From contig CAWGUD010000006.1 of assembly GCA_963825685.1 (NCBI GenBank), positions 62,001-126,000 on the forward strand: a stretch of 64,000 bases of DNA, read 5' to 3'. The notes under the pieces were generated by a model, which saw nothing but the letters and a program-made list of their open reading frames with translations, ran no database searches and was not told the origin of the DNA. Made by a program: the position numbers and the translations under genes. Positions 26,316-34,425 of the stretch are shown piece by piece. How positions within the stretch are numbered: position 1 is the first letter of the stretch; every line of letters starts with the position of its first letter. The stretch comes from JAOUEA01 sp963825685 (GTDB lineage Bacteria > Actinomycetota > UBA4738 > HRBIN12).

Positions 26316-27452
26316 ATGTCACAGCCACCACCGGCCGGAGCGGGATTGGGCGCCGATCCCGCGGACGAGCCGGGTTCACCGTTCAACGTTTCGAGTGCGT
26401 CCCACCTCCCGAAACCAGAAGACAGCGAGACAACGGGATCGCCTCTGGCGTCCCGTCCCGACTCCGCGTCCGCAAACGGCTCCATGAACGGGCTGTACTC
26501 GCGGTACCCGGGCCAGCCCGCACCAGGACCGAGGCGGCCCGAAGCCACGCCCGACGAGACAGCTCCGCACGAGGCTGCTCGAGACGGCGCAGAGCCAGCA
26601 GCGCTCACGCCGGCTGAGGCAGCACCGGCCGCGTCTGACGACGAGCCGACCGAACTCATCCCGATGTCTGGGCGCCTCGAGGGGAATCCGGCGCTCGACC
26701 CGCCGCCAGTAGGCGCCGGGTACGGGGGTACGGCCTGGGACGACGCCGATGGTGCAGGGAGGACGCAGGACGCCGATGGCGGCACGCCGCCCGCGAAATC
26801 GGGCATGGCTGCCCTGTGGCCGTGGGGCTTCCGTGGCCTCATCGAGACCGTCGAGGTGCTCGCGCTGGCGTTGCTGATGTTCCTCCTCGTGCGCTCCGTC
26901 GCGCAGAACTTCGTCGTCGACGGTGGCTCGATGGAGCCGACGTTCCACAATGGCGAGATGCTCATCGTGAACAAGCTCGCGTATCGCACCTTCGATCTCT
27001 CATGGCTGCCGTTCACTGACAAAGACGACTGGCGTCCCTTCGGCACCCCGCAACCCGGCGACGTGGTGGTGTTCAAGTTCCCGCAGGATCAGACACGCGA
27101 CTTCATCAAGCGCGTCGTCGCCGTGCCCGGCCAGACGGTCGAGGTGCGCAACGGCACGGTCTTCATCGACGGGGTCGAGCAGAACGAGCCGTACCTCGAC
27201 CAGCCGCCGAACTACAACTACGGGCCGACGCTGGTGCCGGAGGATCAGATCTTCGTGCTCGGCGACAATCGCAATAACTCGTACGATTCACATTCGTGGG
27301 GCCTGCTCGACCAGGACCTGCTGATCGGTCGCGCGGAGCTGCGCTACTGGCCGTTCGGCCGCATCGGCCGCATCGATCACGGGGGGCTCAGTTCGGGCGC
27401 GGCAGTGACAGTGGATCCGGGGGCAACACCATCGTCGTCGACAGCGAGGTAA
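26316..27452 (+). CDS. lepB: Signal peptidase I with long disordered N-terminal extension
   Basis: The enzyme cuts signal peptides at the outer face of the membrane. The first 165 or so residues are low-complexity (Pro, Ala, Glu, Asp), with no membrane segment. A single span follows (FRGLIETVEVLALALLMFLL), then the nucleophile Ser in DGGSMEPTFHNGEMLIVNKL. The general-base Lys lies in FIKRVVAVPGQTVEV, and the box GDNRNNSYDSHSWG completes the site. The length of 378 residues is much above the usual 180-250 because of the extension. The ATG at 26316 is the first in frame after a stretch of non-coding sequence. pyrE begins inside its 3' end. Confidence 0.93.
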   Translation: MSQPPPAGAGLGADPADEPGSPFNVSSASHLPKPEDSETTGSPLASRPDSASANGSMNGLYSRYPGQPAPGPRRPEATPDETAPHEAARDGAEPAALTPAEAAPAASDDEPTELIPMSGRLEGNPALDPPPVGAGYGGTAWDDADGAGRTQDADGGTPPAKSGMAALWPWGFRGLIETVEVLALALLMFLLVRSVAQNFVVDGGSMEPTFHNGEMLIVNKLAYRTFDLSWLPFTDKDDWRPFGTPQPGDVVVFKFPQDQTRDFIKRVVAVPGQTVEVRNGTVFIDGVEQNEPYLDQPPNYNYGPTLVPEDQIFVLGDNRNNSYDSHSWGLLDQDLLIGRAELRYWPFGRIGRIDHGGLSSGAAVTVDPGATPSSSTAR

Positions 27453-27997
27453 TCACGGCGCTCGAGGAGTCGGGAGCGATCCTCGAAGGGCACTTTCAGC
27501 TCAACTCGGGCCGGCACTCCGACCGCTATCTGGAGAAGTTCAACCTGCTGCAGTGGCCGCGGCACACAGAGATGGTGTGCCGCAAGATCGCCGCTGCGAT
27601 GCGCTCGGCCGCTCCGCAGACGGTCGCCGGGCCGACGACCGGTGGCATCATCCTCGCGTACGAGGTCGGCCGACAGCTCGGACTGCGCGGCATCTTTGCT
27701 GAACGCGAACCCGAGGGCGGCCGCTCGTTCCAACGCGACTTCCACCTCGATCCCGGCGAGCGCGTCCTGGTCGTCGATGACGTGCTGACGAGTGGTGCGT
27801 CCGTGCGGGAGACGCTCGCGGCGGTACAGGCCGCCGGCGGTCAGGCCGTCGGCGTCGCGGTCCTCGTCGACCGGTCGGGCGACGCCGTCCGCTTCGACGA
27901 CCTGCCCTTCTTCGCCGCCACGGAGTTTTCCCTCGTGACATACGAGGCCGGCGACTGCCCCCTGTGCCGCGAGGGCATCCCGCTCACGATCACATAG
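27431..27997 (+). CDS. pyrE: Orotate phosphoribosyltransferase, start codon unclear
   Basis: PyrE joins orotate to PRPP, giving OMP for pyrimidine synthesis. The motifs are ESGAILEGHFQLNSGRHSDR, GPTTGGIILAYEVGRQLGLR, FAEREPEGGRSFQRDF, and the PRPP loop RVLVVDDVLTSGASVRETLA. It ends CPLCREGIPLTIT, the two-Cys tail seen in Thermus/Chloroflexota-type PyrE. No ATG, GTG or TTG lies in frame near the expected N-terminus; the nearest in-frame GTG is 135 bases upstream, inside lepB. The position given (ATC at 27431) only marks where the conserved protein should begin. A sequence error near the start or a rare start codon could explain this. Confidence 0.85.
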   Translation: MVVDSEVITALEESGAILEGHFQLNSGRHSDRYLEKFNLLQWPRHTEMVCRKIAAAMRSAAPQTVAGPTTGGIILAYEVGRQLGLRGIFAEREPEGGRSFQRDFHLDPGERVLVVDDVLTSGASVRETLAAVQAAGGQAVGVAVLVDRSGDAVRFDDLPFFAATEFSLVTYEAGDCPLCREGIPLTIT

Positions 27998-28359
27998 CGC
28001 GCTCGAGCAGGCATACGTCGGTCCGCACGCCAGACATTGCCGGTGAGCAAGCGTTCACGTACTCGAACCCAGACCGCCTCAGGCAGCAGGTCAGCGCGGA
28101 GCGACGGCGCCTCAAACCGTCCGACGACCTGACCGCGCGATCAGCGTGCCGGGGCCACCATTCAAGGCTGCGCGGAGGCTCGCGGCAAAATGAGTTGAGT
28201 GACTCAACATGGCGGGAACGAGGATACGCCGAGAATTTCTTGCAACCGAGAGCGGTCTTGTTCCTGGGGCAGCGAGAGTGCCGTTAGATGCCCAGTAGGC
28301 AACGTTGAACCTCGCAGGGGGCTCTCGTCGTTAATGCACTGGCACGGTACACTCGCGTT

Positions 28360-28400
28360 AAGGATCTGGGGGGAAGAGGCGCCCTTCCAGATCCTTTTTT
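28360..28400 (+). terminator. Rho-independent terminator
   Basis: The stem AAGGATCTGG (28360-28369) pairs with CCAGATCCTT (28387-28396), with further T residues to 28400, a classic plus-strand terminator. It is far from pyrE, so it may end a separate short transcript. Confidence 0.75.
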
Positions 28401-28438
28401 CATGCCCGGATTCTTGCGCCCGAGTCACTGTTCGTCTC

Positions 28439-28478
28439 GCACCGTTCGCCAAGGGAGGCGCTCCTCGGCGAACGGTGC
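28439..28478. repeat. Perfect 12-base inverted repeat
   Basis: GCACCGTTCGCC (28439-28450) pairs with GGCGAACGGTGC (28467-28478). The loop itself contains GGAG-GCG-CTCC, so the whole 40 bases can fold into one long hairpin. No T tract follows on either strand. Confidence 0.7.
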
Positions 28479-28793
28479 AAAACCAACTTCGAGGTCGAGC
28501 AGTCGATGACCATCTCGACATGTGTCACGTTGACCGACATTTGTCGAGCGCACGTCGGTCGTTTGACATATACTCCATCATACGTCAACGCGGCCATGGC
28601 CCGTGTGGATCGCTGATGCCGTCCTCGTCAGCGCCGGGTGTACCGATCCAATACGATTCTGCGTAGCGGATCCGGTCGCACTTTTGCCTCGTGACAGATC
28701 GGAGGGCCCATGCGAGCGGGCCCCCGGCCGAGCGCCTCGGTTGCGGCCGCAGCATCACGTGCTGGATGCCCCTTGGTGGCCCGGGCGCGTTCC

Positions 28794-29617
28794 TCACGCA
28801 GGCATGAGGAACGCGGGCGGACGGCGCAGCACTGGCGGCAGGAGCGGGAGCACTCGCCGGCTTGCCGATCCCGCCACTTCGAGGGTGGCCGCGCGCGCCG
28901 GCCCCCAGCCGAGGCCGTACTCGCGCCGCAGCCGAGGCGGCAGCAGGCCGGCGGTCAGCTCACGGGTCAAGGGCATCAGCGGCCCGCTGGCGGGCAGCGG
29001 TTTGAACAGCGCCGCCGCGAGCGAGCGCGCCTCGTCGGTCACCTCCAGCGTCGCGACCATGCTATCGAGGTAGCGGCGAAAGCCGGGTACGTCGGATGGC
29101 AGCGCGTCGCCGGGTACGGACAGGAGCGCGCCCGCGCGCAGCATGTCTTCGTGGTAGTGCTGCTCCTCGGCGGCATTCAGCGGGGTGACGAAGCGACGAT
29201 GCACCACGAGCGCGCTGTCAATCAGCGTGGCGAGCACCCAGGCGAGCAGTGCCGGGTCGGTGGCGCGGTAGCCTGTGCCGCGGACTCGCTCGTGCAGCGC
29301 GTTCACGCGATGCGCCGCCTCATGCGCCTGAGCGGGCGTGCCGAATGCGATCGCATACATCGGACGAAGCGTACGCAGCAGCCGGCCGAAGCGGTCCGTG
29401 CGGTAGTCGCTGTGCTCAGCGACTCCGCGTGCCACCGTGGGTGGGCGAGCTGCATCAGCAGCGCGCGGCCGCCGCCGAGGAGCAGGACGCCCTCGCCTTG
29501 TACGCGCCGGATGGCTGAGTCAGCGGTGAAGGGCCATGACTCCATCTGCCAAAGATAGCGGCGTACGAGAGAATTCGCTCCGACAGGCAGCCTCGATGTG
29601 CCGAAGGTAGCACTCAT
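28794..29617 (-). CDS. DUF2236 (MpaB/latex-clearing-oxygenase-like) protein, one frameshift
   Basis: The N-terminal part is DSAIRRVQGEGVLLLGGGRA, then LLMQLAHP; after a shift near 29435 comes ARGVAEHSDYRTDRFGRLLR, then RPMYAIAFGTPAQAHEAAHR. YRATDPALLAWVLATLIDSA and HEDMLRAGALLSVPGDALP follow. This order of HP-x-VA-x-GV-x2-HSDY and TDPxLLxWV is the DUF2236 pattern, a family of heme-binding oxygenase-like proteins including MpaB and latex-clearing protein. The substrate is unknown. The rebuilt length of about 275 residues is normal. The ATG is at 29617, right after a minus-strand terminator. Confidence 0.8.
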
Positions 29618-29620
29618 AAC

Positions 29621-29656
29621 ACAAAACCGCGCACCTCGATGACTCGAGATGCGCGG
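29621..29656 (-). terminator. Rho-independent terminator on the minus strand
   Basis: On the minus strand, CCGCGCATCTCGA pairs with TCGAGGTGCGCGG (one G-U) and is followed by TTTTGT. It would end transcription coming from the DUF6391 gene before the DUF2236 gene. Confidence 0.7.
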
Positions 29657-29659
29657 TCC

Positions 29660-29715
29660 GCAGTCTGGGAAGACTGCCTGCTAAAGAAGCCTACTTGGCA
29701 GCTCGGCTTCTTTAG
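29660..29715. terminator. Two further hairpins, possible bidirectional terminator
   Basis: GCAGTCT (29660-29666) pairs with AGACTGC (29671-29677). CTAAAGAAGCC (29681-29691) pairs with GGCTTCTTTAG (29705-29715). Both are perfect. The second stem is A-rich at its 5' foot and T-rich at its 3' foot, as in bidirectional terminators. The surrounding 29661-29855 has no gene. Confidence 0.5.
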
Positions 29716-29855
29716 CTCTCCCCCGCCGACTGAAGCCAACATAGCGCGGTGCGAGACGGACCACGCTGTGCTTAGCCACAGCCCAGTCACCAATCGAGCC
29801 AAAGCGTCGGTCGACGGCGTGGACAGGCGTGGATATCGCGCCACCGCGCCGCGAC

Positions 29856-30333
29856 TCAGGCTGCGCGGGTGCGCACCTTGCGTAGGGTGCCGAAGATCGT
29901 GCGCGTGCCGAGCACCTCGACGGCGTCAAGGTCGGGACGCGTGGTGATGTGCTGCTGCACCATCCGCCCAAGTGGTTGCGGCCGCGACCACGCCGACCAT
30001 CGCCGCCATGAAGGCATTTGGGAAGCGGCTGCCCTTGCTGCCTGTCGACAGCACGGCGGTCGCCGCAGCGGCGGCGACGAAGCCCGCAACGGCGATGTTC
30101 GTGCCACAGAGCGGCGACACGGCGAGACTCGACTGGCCCGCCTTCAGGCGTTGGAGCGCCTCCTGCGCGCACGAGGTGAGCTCATCCGGGTCCACGTCGC
30201 CAAAGATCAGGAAGCCATCGACACTGGCGCGGCCCGCGATGCGCGTCGGGCCGTGCCGCGCGAGCAGGACGGCGACGGTAGCGTGCTCCAGCGCATGATT
30301 CCGCCGGACAGCGTCGGCCCAACGTCGAAACAT
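29856..30333 (-). CDS. DUF6391 membrane protein, one frameshift
   Basis: It starts MFRRWADAVRRNHALEHATV. RIAGRASVDGFLIFGDVD, EALQRLKAGQSSLAVSPLCG and TNIAVAGFVAAAAATAV follow, the HALEHAT...G-x-S...GF...CGTN order of DUF6391. After a shift near 29965 it ends TIFGTLRKVRTRAA. Two weak hydrophobic segments lie in the second half. The family is common in Cyanobacteria and Chloroflexota and has no known role. Confidence 0.75.
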
Positions 30334-30444
30334 TGATGTGCGCTCCTTACCTCGATCGAGGTGGATGGGATCGTTTGGACTAGAACCAGTATAGGGACGC
30401 GCGTGTCCGAGCCCTCGGGTCCTGGACGCGCAGACTCGGTACAG

Positions 30445-31783
30445 CTAGTACACGCGGCTGGTACCGGGCGCCGGCAGGTCGAAGTCCGCCGAGGCGTTGA
30501 TCGAGACGGTGACCGGCGCTGACTCGGAGTTTGCGGCACTCACTGTGATCGTCCCGGACGTCACGGCTTGCGGGAGCGCGGCCGGATTGAGGGTAACGGT
30601 GAACGTGCTCGATCGGACGCAGGCGCCCCCACAGGGCACATCCTGCCCCAGCGCAACGCCCGCCGGCGGCTCGACCACGATCCAGCTCGCCGAGGGCGCA
30701 GCCATCCACACGAGGATGCCGCTGCCGCTGTTCTCGACAGTGACGGTCGCCTTCGCCGTCTGCGGACCGCCGTCAAGGGCCAACTGGATCGAGGCGTTCG
30801 GCACGCTCAACACCGGCGACCCGAGCGTGCTCGAGGCGAAGTCGGCCGCGACGCTTGGGGCCGTCTGCTTGTGCGACGGCTGTGCCGTGGGCATATCCAT
30901 AGCCGAGTATGGGAAGACGAAGTTTGCGACGCCGAGGGGGCCGGCGTACTTCGCCTCGGTCAGGTTGGGCAGCGAGACGGGGACGGGCGCCCACACCTGC
31001 TGGCCGTTCACCTTCGGTGGTGAGGCCATGCAGCCCCACACGAGCTCCTGGTACGGGTAGCGCGTGCGCGACTGCGTGCCGTCGCACTTCCAGCGCTCGC
31101 GCGTCTTGCTGAAGCGCGGGTCGAGCGGGTGGTTCGACTGCGTCGCGCCCGGCCCTGTGAAGCCGTTGTAGCTCCACACGGCGTAGTACCAGTTCTCGAT
31201 GATGCTCGCGTCGGAGTTGGTGTCGGTACCCGCAATCGGGCGGAACTCGGGCGCCTGGTTCCACTTGTCCGCGAGGATGAACGCACCGCGCGCTATGTTG
31301 TAAAGGTAGTGGCCAGCGACGTTCGCCTGGTTCTCGGTCGGCTGGTTGTCCGACCCCAGCGGCACCGTCATACCCGTCGTGACCTGCATCAGCCCGTAGC
31401 CGCAGTCGAACGAGACGAGGGCGGGACCGCTCGACTCGAAGGGCACCGACCGCGCGGCCATCGCGAGGTTGGACTCAGTCCAGGCAATGGCGCGCAGCAG
31501 CGACGCGGGGCACCTGCGCTGGGCCATTGCTGCGGTTCGCGCGCAACCCGGTCTTCACGGCCGGCAGGCCGAAGAACGGGTCGCCCGCAAACAGCTTGTT
31601 CACGGAGGCGGCATCGATGCCGGCGGAGTAGGCCGCGCGCAGTTGGTCCGCCTCGTACGTCGCGGGAGTGCGCAGGAATGCGCATGCCTCGGCGGTGGGT
31701 GTAGCGCCGGGCGCGTTCGCGGCGAGCCAGAATGCGGCGGCGAACGCCGTGACTGCGAGGATGCGGCCCACGCGTTTACCCAC
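30445..31783 (-). CDS. Secreted lytic-transglycosylase-like protein with Ig/BACON-like tail, one frameshift
   Basis: The signal peptide ILAVTAFAAAFWLAANAPGA precedes a region with AGIDAASVNKLFAGDPFFGL. After a shift near 31515 the SLT-like core reads LLRAIAWTESNLAMAARSVP, then FDCGYGLMQVTTGM. The Glu of AWTESN fits the catalytic acid and GYGLMQ the GLMQ motif of lysozyme-like transglycosylases. The last 120 or so residues form a beta domain resembling BACON/Ig modules: ATVTVENSGSGILVWMAAPS, then ASWIVVEPPAGVAL and TSGTITVSAANSESAPVTVS. It probably acts on peptidoglycan or another glycan outside the cell. The start is a GTG at 31783, overlapping the propeller gene stop by eight bases. Confidence 0.75.
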
Positions 31784-32930
31784 GACCCACCACCCATCCC
31801 AGGAAGAGCACTTCAGTAGGCGCGTTGATGGTCCGGCGCTGGCCGTCCGGCGCGATCACGACGAGCGATTCCTCGCCGGGCTCGTTCGCGGTCGGCCCGT
31901 CGTACGAGTGCGCCGCGAGGTATTGGCCGTCCGCGCTCCAGCTCAGCGGGACGTCGTAGCCCTCGGGCGGTATTGCGAGCGGCTCAGGAGTGCCGCCATC
32001 GAGGGGATACGTGACCGCGGAGGCGGCGCGGTCGGGGTACGCTTCGCGGCCGACGGTGATGGCGGTCCCGTCGGGACGCCAGACCGGCGAGAACTGGTCG
32101 GTGGTCGAGGGTGCTTCCGCCGCTGGCACCGGGACGCGCTCGGTCGGGTCAAGCTCGACGACCTGCAGCCGGTTCACGACGCGTTGCTCGCGCGTCTCCG
32201 GCGCGAGGAATGAGATGGTCGTGCCGTCTGGTGAGATCTCCCAGTCACGGGCGACCTGATCCGAGGCATGCAACAGCAGCTCAGGCTGCCCACCCTCGAC
32301 GAGTCGGTACAGGTCCGTACCCGCCACCGACAGGTTCGCGAAGAGCAGCGCGCCATCGTCGCTGAACCCGACGGGGTAGATGCCGAACTGCGTCTCTACG
32401 GTATGGAGCGTGCGCCGCTCATTCGTCGCAAGGTCGACGCTAACGAGGGACTGGCTGCCTGCCGCGCCGTTGCTGCGATAGACGACGTGGGTGCCCGTGC
32501 GATCGAAGACCGGGACTGTGAGCAGGTCCGCGTCGCTGGCGAGCAACGTCCGCTCCCCCGACTCGACATCGAGGAGGCGCAACTCGGCGGGCGCCTCGCG
32601 TTCCGGCCGCGCGGAGGGCGGGAGCACCGTGTACGCGGTCCGCGTGCCCGACGGCTCGGTCGCGGGGTTGATGCCCCACTCGGGAGCGTGCTCGATGCGC
32701 GCGACGAGCGTCCGGTCCGCCGGGTTGTCCGCCGAGGCGCGATAGATGCTGTCCTCGGAGACCCCGAACTCAGCGAAGACGAGGGTAGTGCCGCTGGGTC
32801 GTGTCGAGTCGTCGCCCTCCTCGGCGGGAGGATCATCGCGATCCAACGCGAGCACCGCGAAGGTCACGGCAGCCACGACTACAACGCCTGCGACAGGTGC
32901 GAGGAATGAGCGACGGCGGGACAAGGCCAT
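31776..32930 (-). CDS. Membrane-anchored beta-propeller (TolB/WD40-like) protein
   Basis: A 384-residue protein. An N-terminal anchor (FLAPVAGVVVVAAVTFAVLA) is followed by an acidic linker. TolB-like repeats follow: VPVFDRTGTHVVYRSNGAAG, VGFSDDGALLFANLSVAGTD, WEISPDGTTISFLAPETREQ, and PVWRPDGTAITVGREAYPD. Each has the S/R-x-DGT/DGA turn of PD40 repeats. The role is probably binding or scaffolding outside the membrane. It is co-transcribed with the transglycosylase-like gene, so a shared cell-wall task is an inference. Confidence 0.75.
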   Translation of the reverse strand: MALSRRRSFLAPVAGVVVVAAVTFAVLALDRDDPPAEEGDDSTRPSGTTLVFAEFGVSEDSIYRASADNPADRTLVARIEHAPEWGINPATEPSGTRTAYTVLPPSARPEREAPAELRLLDVESGERTLLASDADLLTVPVFDRTGTHVVYRSNGAAGSQSLVSVDLATNERRTLHTVETQFGIYPVGFSDDGALLFANLSVAGTDLYRLVEGGQPELLLHASDQVARDWEISPDGTTISFLAPETREQRVVNRLQVVELDPTERVPVPAAEAPSTTDQFSPVWRPDGTAITVGREAYPDRAASAVTYPLDGGTPEPLAIPPEGYDVPLSWSADGQYLAAHSYDGPTANEPGEESLVVIAPDGQRRTINAPTEVLFLGWVVGRG

Positions 32931-33071
32931 ACATCCACCATGCAAACGGGGGTGGGATTCCCCTGTGTACCAGACCCCGCCTGTCCGGCACCGCCTGCTG
33001 AATGACCCGAGCGCCCGCCGCTGGGGTTTGCGCGCATCGAGCACGTTCACGATAGAAAGGCTCACGCAGGT

Positions 33072-33848
33072 GTGTCAAACGGGAGCGCCCCCTATGCTGA
33101 CTACGTGCTGCTGCGCTACCTCTCCGTCCTGACCGACGCGCCCTGGGCGTTCTTAATCCTGATCAGTGCATTTGCTGCCTCGATGGTGGTCGGCCTGGCG
33201 TTCCACGAGTTCTGTCACGGTTTCACGGCGAACAGCCTCGGCGACAGTACGCCCAGGCGGTACGGCCGTCTCACGCTGAACCCGAAGGCACACCTCGACC
33301 CGGTCGGGTCGCTGCTGATCCTGTTCGTCGGCTTTGGCTGGGCGAAGCCGATGCCGGTGAACCCAAACAACACCCGCAATCCGCAGGCGAGCATGGTGCT
33401 GATCGCCGCCGCGGGCCCCATCTCGAACCTCGCGGTGGCCGGCCTCGCCGGCATCCCGATCAAGCTCGGCGCCGTGCCCTTCTTCCACCCCTTCGTGAAC
33501 CCGGGGGACGCCGCGTTCTGGGCACAGCTGTGGTCCGACTCGCCCGAGAACCTGATCGGGCTCTTCCTCGGCACGGTCGTGCTGCTCAACGTGATCCTCG
33601 CCGTCTTTAACTTCGTCCCGATCCCGCCCCTCGACGGCTTTCGAGTCCTCGTCGGACTGCTGCCGCCGGACCTGAGCCGCGACGTCGCACGGCTCGAGCC
33701 GTGGGGGCCGGGCGTCCTGCTGCTGCTGTTCTTTGTCCCGTTCATGACGGGCGGCGAGTTCAACCCGTTGTTCGATGTCATGGGGACGGCCATCGAGTTC
33801 CTGCTGAACCTGTTCGCCGGCGACAGCGGAGGGTTGCGTGTGGCATAG
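33072..33848 (+). CDS. Site-2-protease-like M50 membrane metalloprotease
   Basis: A membrane protein of 258 residues. The zinc motif HEFCH lies in LAFHEFCHGFTANSLGDSTP, then YGRLTLNPKAHLDPVG and, further on, NFVPIPPLDGFRVLVGLLPP, whose Asp is the third zinc ligand. About five hydrophobic segments are visible. This is the compact M50B (YwhC-type) form without PDZ domains. Such proteases cut within the membrane; targets are unknown. The GTG at 33072 is taken as start; a GTG at 33105 is also possible. It overlaps the HD gene by eleven bases. Confidence 0.9.
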   Translation: MSNGSAPYADYVLLRYLSVLTDAPWAFLILISAFAASMVVGLAFHEFCHGFTANSLGDSTPRRYGRLTLNPKAHLDPVGSLLILFVGFGWAKPMPVNPNNTRNPQASMVLIAAAGPISNLAVAGLAGIPIKLGAVPFFHPFVNPGDAAFWAQLWSDSPENLIGLFLGTVVLLNVILAVFNFVPIPPLDGFRVLVGLLPPDLSRDVARLEPWGPGVLLLLFFVPFMTGGEFNPLFDVMGTAIEFLLNLFAGDSGGLRVA

Positions 33849-34353
33849 CGCTGCCTATCGCTCCGGGCAGTTCTTTCGCGGGTTTCGCGGGACGTTGCAT
33901 CCCGACGAAATCCGTACTGTCCGCAAGCTGCTCACTCACGAGGAACGGCTGCTGTTCACCTCCATGCAGGGCCGCGACCGGCGGCACTCGATGGATGTGC
34001 TGCTGTGGCTGGAGCGCCGGACACCACCGTACGTACTTCCCTCGGATGACCTGCTGGTCGCGGCGCTGCTGCATGACGTCGGCAAGGGGCCGCTCGTCGT
34101 CTGGGACCGCGTGCTGTTCGTCGTGCTGGGCGGCATCTCGGTACGGCTGCGACGGTGGGTGGAGAGCGAGGGCGGCCCGCGCTGGCGGCGGGCGCTCTGG
34201 CGCCTCGAATATCACGCACCGCTGGGCGCCGAGAAGGTCGCGCTGGCCGGCTCGCGGCCGCGCGTCATCGCGCTGGTGGCGAGGCACAAAGATGCCACGC
34301 CGGCCGGCGACGAGGAGCTGGCATGGCTCATGGCGGCCGACCGCGCCTGTTGA
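33838..34353 (+). CDS. HD-domain phosphohydrolase-like protein
   Basis: A 171-residue protein starting VWHSAAYRSGQFFRGFRGTL. The HD motif is RRHSMDVLLWLERRTPP, then LLVAALLHDVGKGPLVVWDR, with later His residues in YHAPLGAEKVALAG and ALVARHKDA. HD proteins of this size are metal-dependent phosphohydrolases. This pairing with an M50 protease is coupled by overlap. It is the last gene before the apparent join. Confidence 0.82.
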   Translation: MWHSAAYRSGQFFRGFRGTLHPDEIRTVRKLLTHEERLLFTSMQGRDRRHSMDVLLWLERRTPPYVLPSDDLLVAALLHDVGKGPLVVWDRVLFVVLGGISVRLRRWVESEGGPRWRRALWRLEYHAPLGAEKVALAGSRPRVIALVARHKDATPAGDEELAWLMAADRAC

Positions 34354-34425
34354 GCGTGCGAACCGACCACCTGAGCGCTGCGGCGGCCATCGAGGGCCCA
34401 TCGAGGCCCGCGAACCCTCATGGCG
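34354..34425. other. Apparent junction of two unrelated genomes
   Basis: On the right the sdhA frame loses all resemblance to SdhA after GRRAGADAARHE. On the left the HD gene ends normally at 34353. Between the two lies a short GC-rich stretch with the near-repeat CATCGAGGGCC / CATCGAGGCCC. SdhA lacks about 170 C-terminal residues, and sdhB, which normally follows, is missing. Gene content changes character here. Confidence 0.6.

Larger units (their letters stand above)
28000..28793. other. Long non-coding gap between pyrE and the DUF2236 gene
   Basis: About 790 bases without a convincing gene. Short open frames here have no family resemblance and poor starts. It contains a strong plus-strand terminator hairpin at 28360-28400, about 360 bases beyond pyrE, and a second perfect 12-base stem at 28439-28478. 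A TTGACA hexamer lies near 28562 but has no clear partner. A small RNA ending at the terminator is possible. Confidence 0.5.

Noticed and set aside
28585..28797. Possible 70-residue minus-strand protein
   Set aside because: No start signal, no family resemblance, and it sits in a gap rich in hairpins.
29614..29844. Possible 76-residue minus-strand protein
   Set aside because: It runs through three hairpins and a terminator, so it is more likely non-coding.
33778..34425. Natural C-terminal extension of SdhA to 629 residues
   Set aside because: The extra 215 residues are antisense to the HD and M50 genes and resemble no SdhA sequence.
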